Assembly: GCA_028287885.1 (NCBI GenBank)
Contig: JAQBOT010000133.1
Location: 1 to 8,116 of the forward strand
Source of the DNA: Pedobacter sp.
GTDB lineage: Bacteria; Bacteroidota; Bacteroidia; Sphingobacteriales; Sphingobacteriaceae
DNA length: 8,116 nucleotides
Direction: 5' to 3'
Of the stretch, positions 6,764 to 8,116 are shown in pieces. A program made the translations under genes and the position numbers. Within the stretch, counting starts at the first letter, position 1. Every line of letters starts with the position of its first letter. Under the pieces are notes generated by a model. It saw nothing but the letters and a program-made list of their open reading frames with translations, had not been told where the DNA came from and searched no databases.

Positions 6764-8107
6764 TTATAATTCTTTTACAGCCATTTTAAATTGATTGCCG
6801 CGATCTTCATAGCTTTTGAACAGATCGAAACTTGCACAAGCCGGAGAAAGCAACACGGTATCACCTTTCTTAGCCAAATGATAAGCCACCTGAACGGCTT
6901 CACTTGCAGAAAAAGTATTCACAATGATCTCGACGTGATCTTCAAATGCCTCATGTATGCGTTTATTGTTTTTACCCAAACAAACAATCGCTTTAACCTT
7001 GCTTTTTACCAGGTCCGTCAGCATGTCGTAGTCATTCCCTTTATCAACACCACCCATAATCAATACGATCGGCGCGTTTACACTCTCCAGCGCATACCAG
7101 GTCGAATTAACATTCGTTGCCTTCGAATCGTTGATGTATTCAACACCAGAGATCTTCGCAACATGCTCAAGTCTATGTTCAATATTGGTAATATCTCCCA
7201 TACCCTCCCGAATCGTAGCGTTCCGAATATCTAATACCTTAGCCACTATGCCTGAAGCCATAGAGTTGTAAATGTTGTGCTTGCCTTGCAAGGCTAACTC
7301 TGAAAGAGACATAGTAAATGGATCTAAAGGGTTTATATTGATGGTTAATTTGGTATCTTCTAAATAGGCACCTCTTTCAACTTTTTGTTGAATTGAAAAA
7401 GGAAATACGGTAGCAGGCAGTTCTCTACCGGCCATTGTTTTTAAACTTTCTTCATCATCAGCACAATAGATGAAATAATCTGCTGAGGTTTGATTCTGGA
7501 TGATGCGCATTTTCGATGCAGCATATTTCTCCATTTTGTAGTCGTAACGATCCAGGTGATCTGGAGTAATATTTAATAACACGGCGATGTCGGCTCTAAA
7601 CGCATACATGTCGTCAAGCATAAAACTGGAGATTTCTAATACGTACCAGTCAAAATCTTCAGTGGCTACCTGTGCAGCAAAGCTGTGACCAATGTTACCA
7701 GCCAATCCAACGTTAAGTCCGGCTTTCTTAAGCAAGTGGTATGTTAGCGTACTTGTTGTTGTTTTGCCGTTTGATCCTGTGATGCAAACCGTCTTTGCAG
7801 ATGTATATCGCTTTGCAAATTCAATCTCCGATATTACAGGAGTGTGTTGTGCTCTAAGTTGCCGTACAATTGGTGCCTTCTCAGGAATACCCGGGCTCTT
7901 GATCACTTCATCAGCATTTAAGATCAGAGCCTCTGTATGCTGTTGCTCTTCAAATGGAATGTTCAGTTCGGTCAATCTGCTTTTATACTGATCTGCAATC
8001 CCACCAAAGTCAGACACAAACACATTAAAGCCTTGCTTCTGCGCCAGCATTGCTGCACCCACTCCGCTTTCTCCGGCACCTAAGATTACAATCCTTCCCG
8101 TTTCCAT
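6764..8107 (-). CDS. murD: UDP-N-acetylmuramoyl-L-alanine--D-glutamate ligase MurD
   Basis: MurD adds D-Glu to UDP-MurNAc-L-Ala in the cytoplasm with ATP hydrolysis, the step after MurC. The 447-residue product has the N-terminal UDP-binding motif GAGESGVGAA (10-19) and SPGIP (71-75). The P-loop TGSNGKTTT (110-118), AGNIG (136-140), EISSFML (158-164) and NITPDHLDRY (179-188) follow. K199 in KYAASKMRII is the likely carbamylated lysine (E. coli K198 by alignment). The C-terminal part has LQGKHNIYNSMA (273-284), HRLE (311-314), NDSKATN (326-332), GGVDKG (352-357) and LSPACASFDLFKSYEDRG (420-437). The last motif together with NDSKATN is diagnostic of MurD among Mur ligases. Length matches the family (about 440-460). 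The ATG at 8107-8105 places the glycine loop at the usual distance. Upstream only 9 bases are visible; mraY is the expected neighbour in this gene order. Confidence 0.98.
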   Translation of the reverse strand: METGRIVILGAGESGVGAAMLAQKQGFNVFVSDFGGIADQYKSRLTELNIPFEEQQHTEALILNADEVIKSPGIPEKAPIVRQLRAQHTPVISEIEFAKRYTSAKTVCITGSNGKTTTSTLTYHLLKKAGLNVGLAGNIGHSFAAQVATEDFDWYVLEISSFMLDDMYAFRADIAVLLNITPDHLDRYDYKMEKYAASKMRIIQNQTSADYFIYCADDEESLKTMAGRELPATVFPFSIQQKVERGAYLEDTKLTININPLDPFTMSLSELALQGKHNIYNSMASGIVAKVLDIRNATIREGMGDITNIEHRLEHVAKISGVEYINDSKATNVNSTWYALESVNAPIVLIMGGVDKGNDYDMLTDLVKSKVKAIVCLGKNNKRIHEAFEDHVEIIVNTFSASEAVQVAYHLAKKGDTVLLSPACASFDLFKSYEDRGNQFKMAVKEL

Positions 8108-8116
8108 TATCTTACT

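Noticed and set aside
6791..7234. Open frame of 147 codons on the plus strand
   Set aside because: Fully antisense to murD, whose C-terminal motifs are encoded there; no recognisable protein features.
8108..8116. TAA at 8114-8112 on the minus strand as the stop of mraY
   Set aside because: mraY is the expected upstream neighbour and the spacing to murD would be 4 bases, but with only two further bases in view no reading frame can be supported.

Overview
The window is one contiguous, minus-strand block of a division and cell wall (dcw) cluster. In transcription order (right to left) it holds murD, ftsW, murG, murC, ftsQ, ftsA and the 5' part of ftsZ. The gene order murD-ftsW-murG-murC-ftsQ-ftsA-ftsZ with no murB or ddl between murC and ftsQ, the general absence of convincing Shine-Dalgarno sequences, and the flavour of the proteins (FtsQ with an INIKYTNQIVCER-type end, FtsZ with GMGAGSIPEVGK) all point to a member of the Bacteroidota. 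The best guess is the Sphingobacteriaceae (Pedobacter-like); the genus is an inference I cannot test here.

Layout: murD (8107-6764), ftsW (6760-5600), murG (5596-4481), murC (4479-3124), ftsQ (3131-2136) and ftsA (2128-770) are packed with gaps of 3, 3, 1, -8 and 7 bases, so they almost certainly form one transcriptional unit with coupled translation. A 133-base gap (637-769) then separates ftsA from ftsZ (636 to the window edge). This is the only real intergenic stretch. It carries three exact copies of the 9-mer TTTTCCACA (one on the plus strand, two on the minus strand) and a pair of TTAACAC repeats, and is the one place where separate regulation of ftsZ could be encoded. The right edge (8108-8116) is the few bases before murD, where mraY would be expected to end.

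Functionally, MurC and MurD add L-Ala and D-Glu to the UDP-MurNAc precursor in the cytoplasm, and MurG attaches GlcNAc to lipid I to make lipid II. FtsW polymerises lipid II into septal glycan, FtsQ links the divisome across the inner membrane, and FtsA tethers FtsZ filaments to the membrane. All seven genes look intact (ftsZ only cut by the window edge) with expected motifs. I see no mobile elements, RNA genes, CRISPR arrays or accessory system. This is a conserved core region and I found no convincing undescribed system in it.
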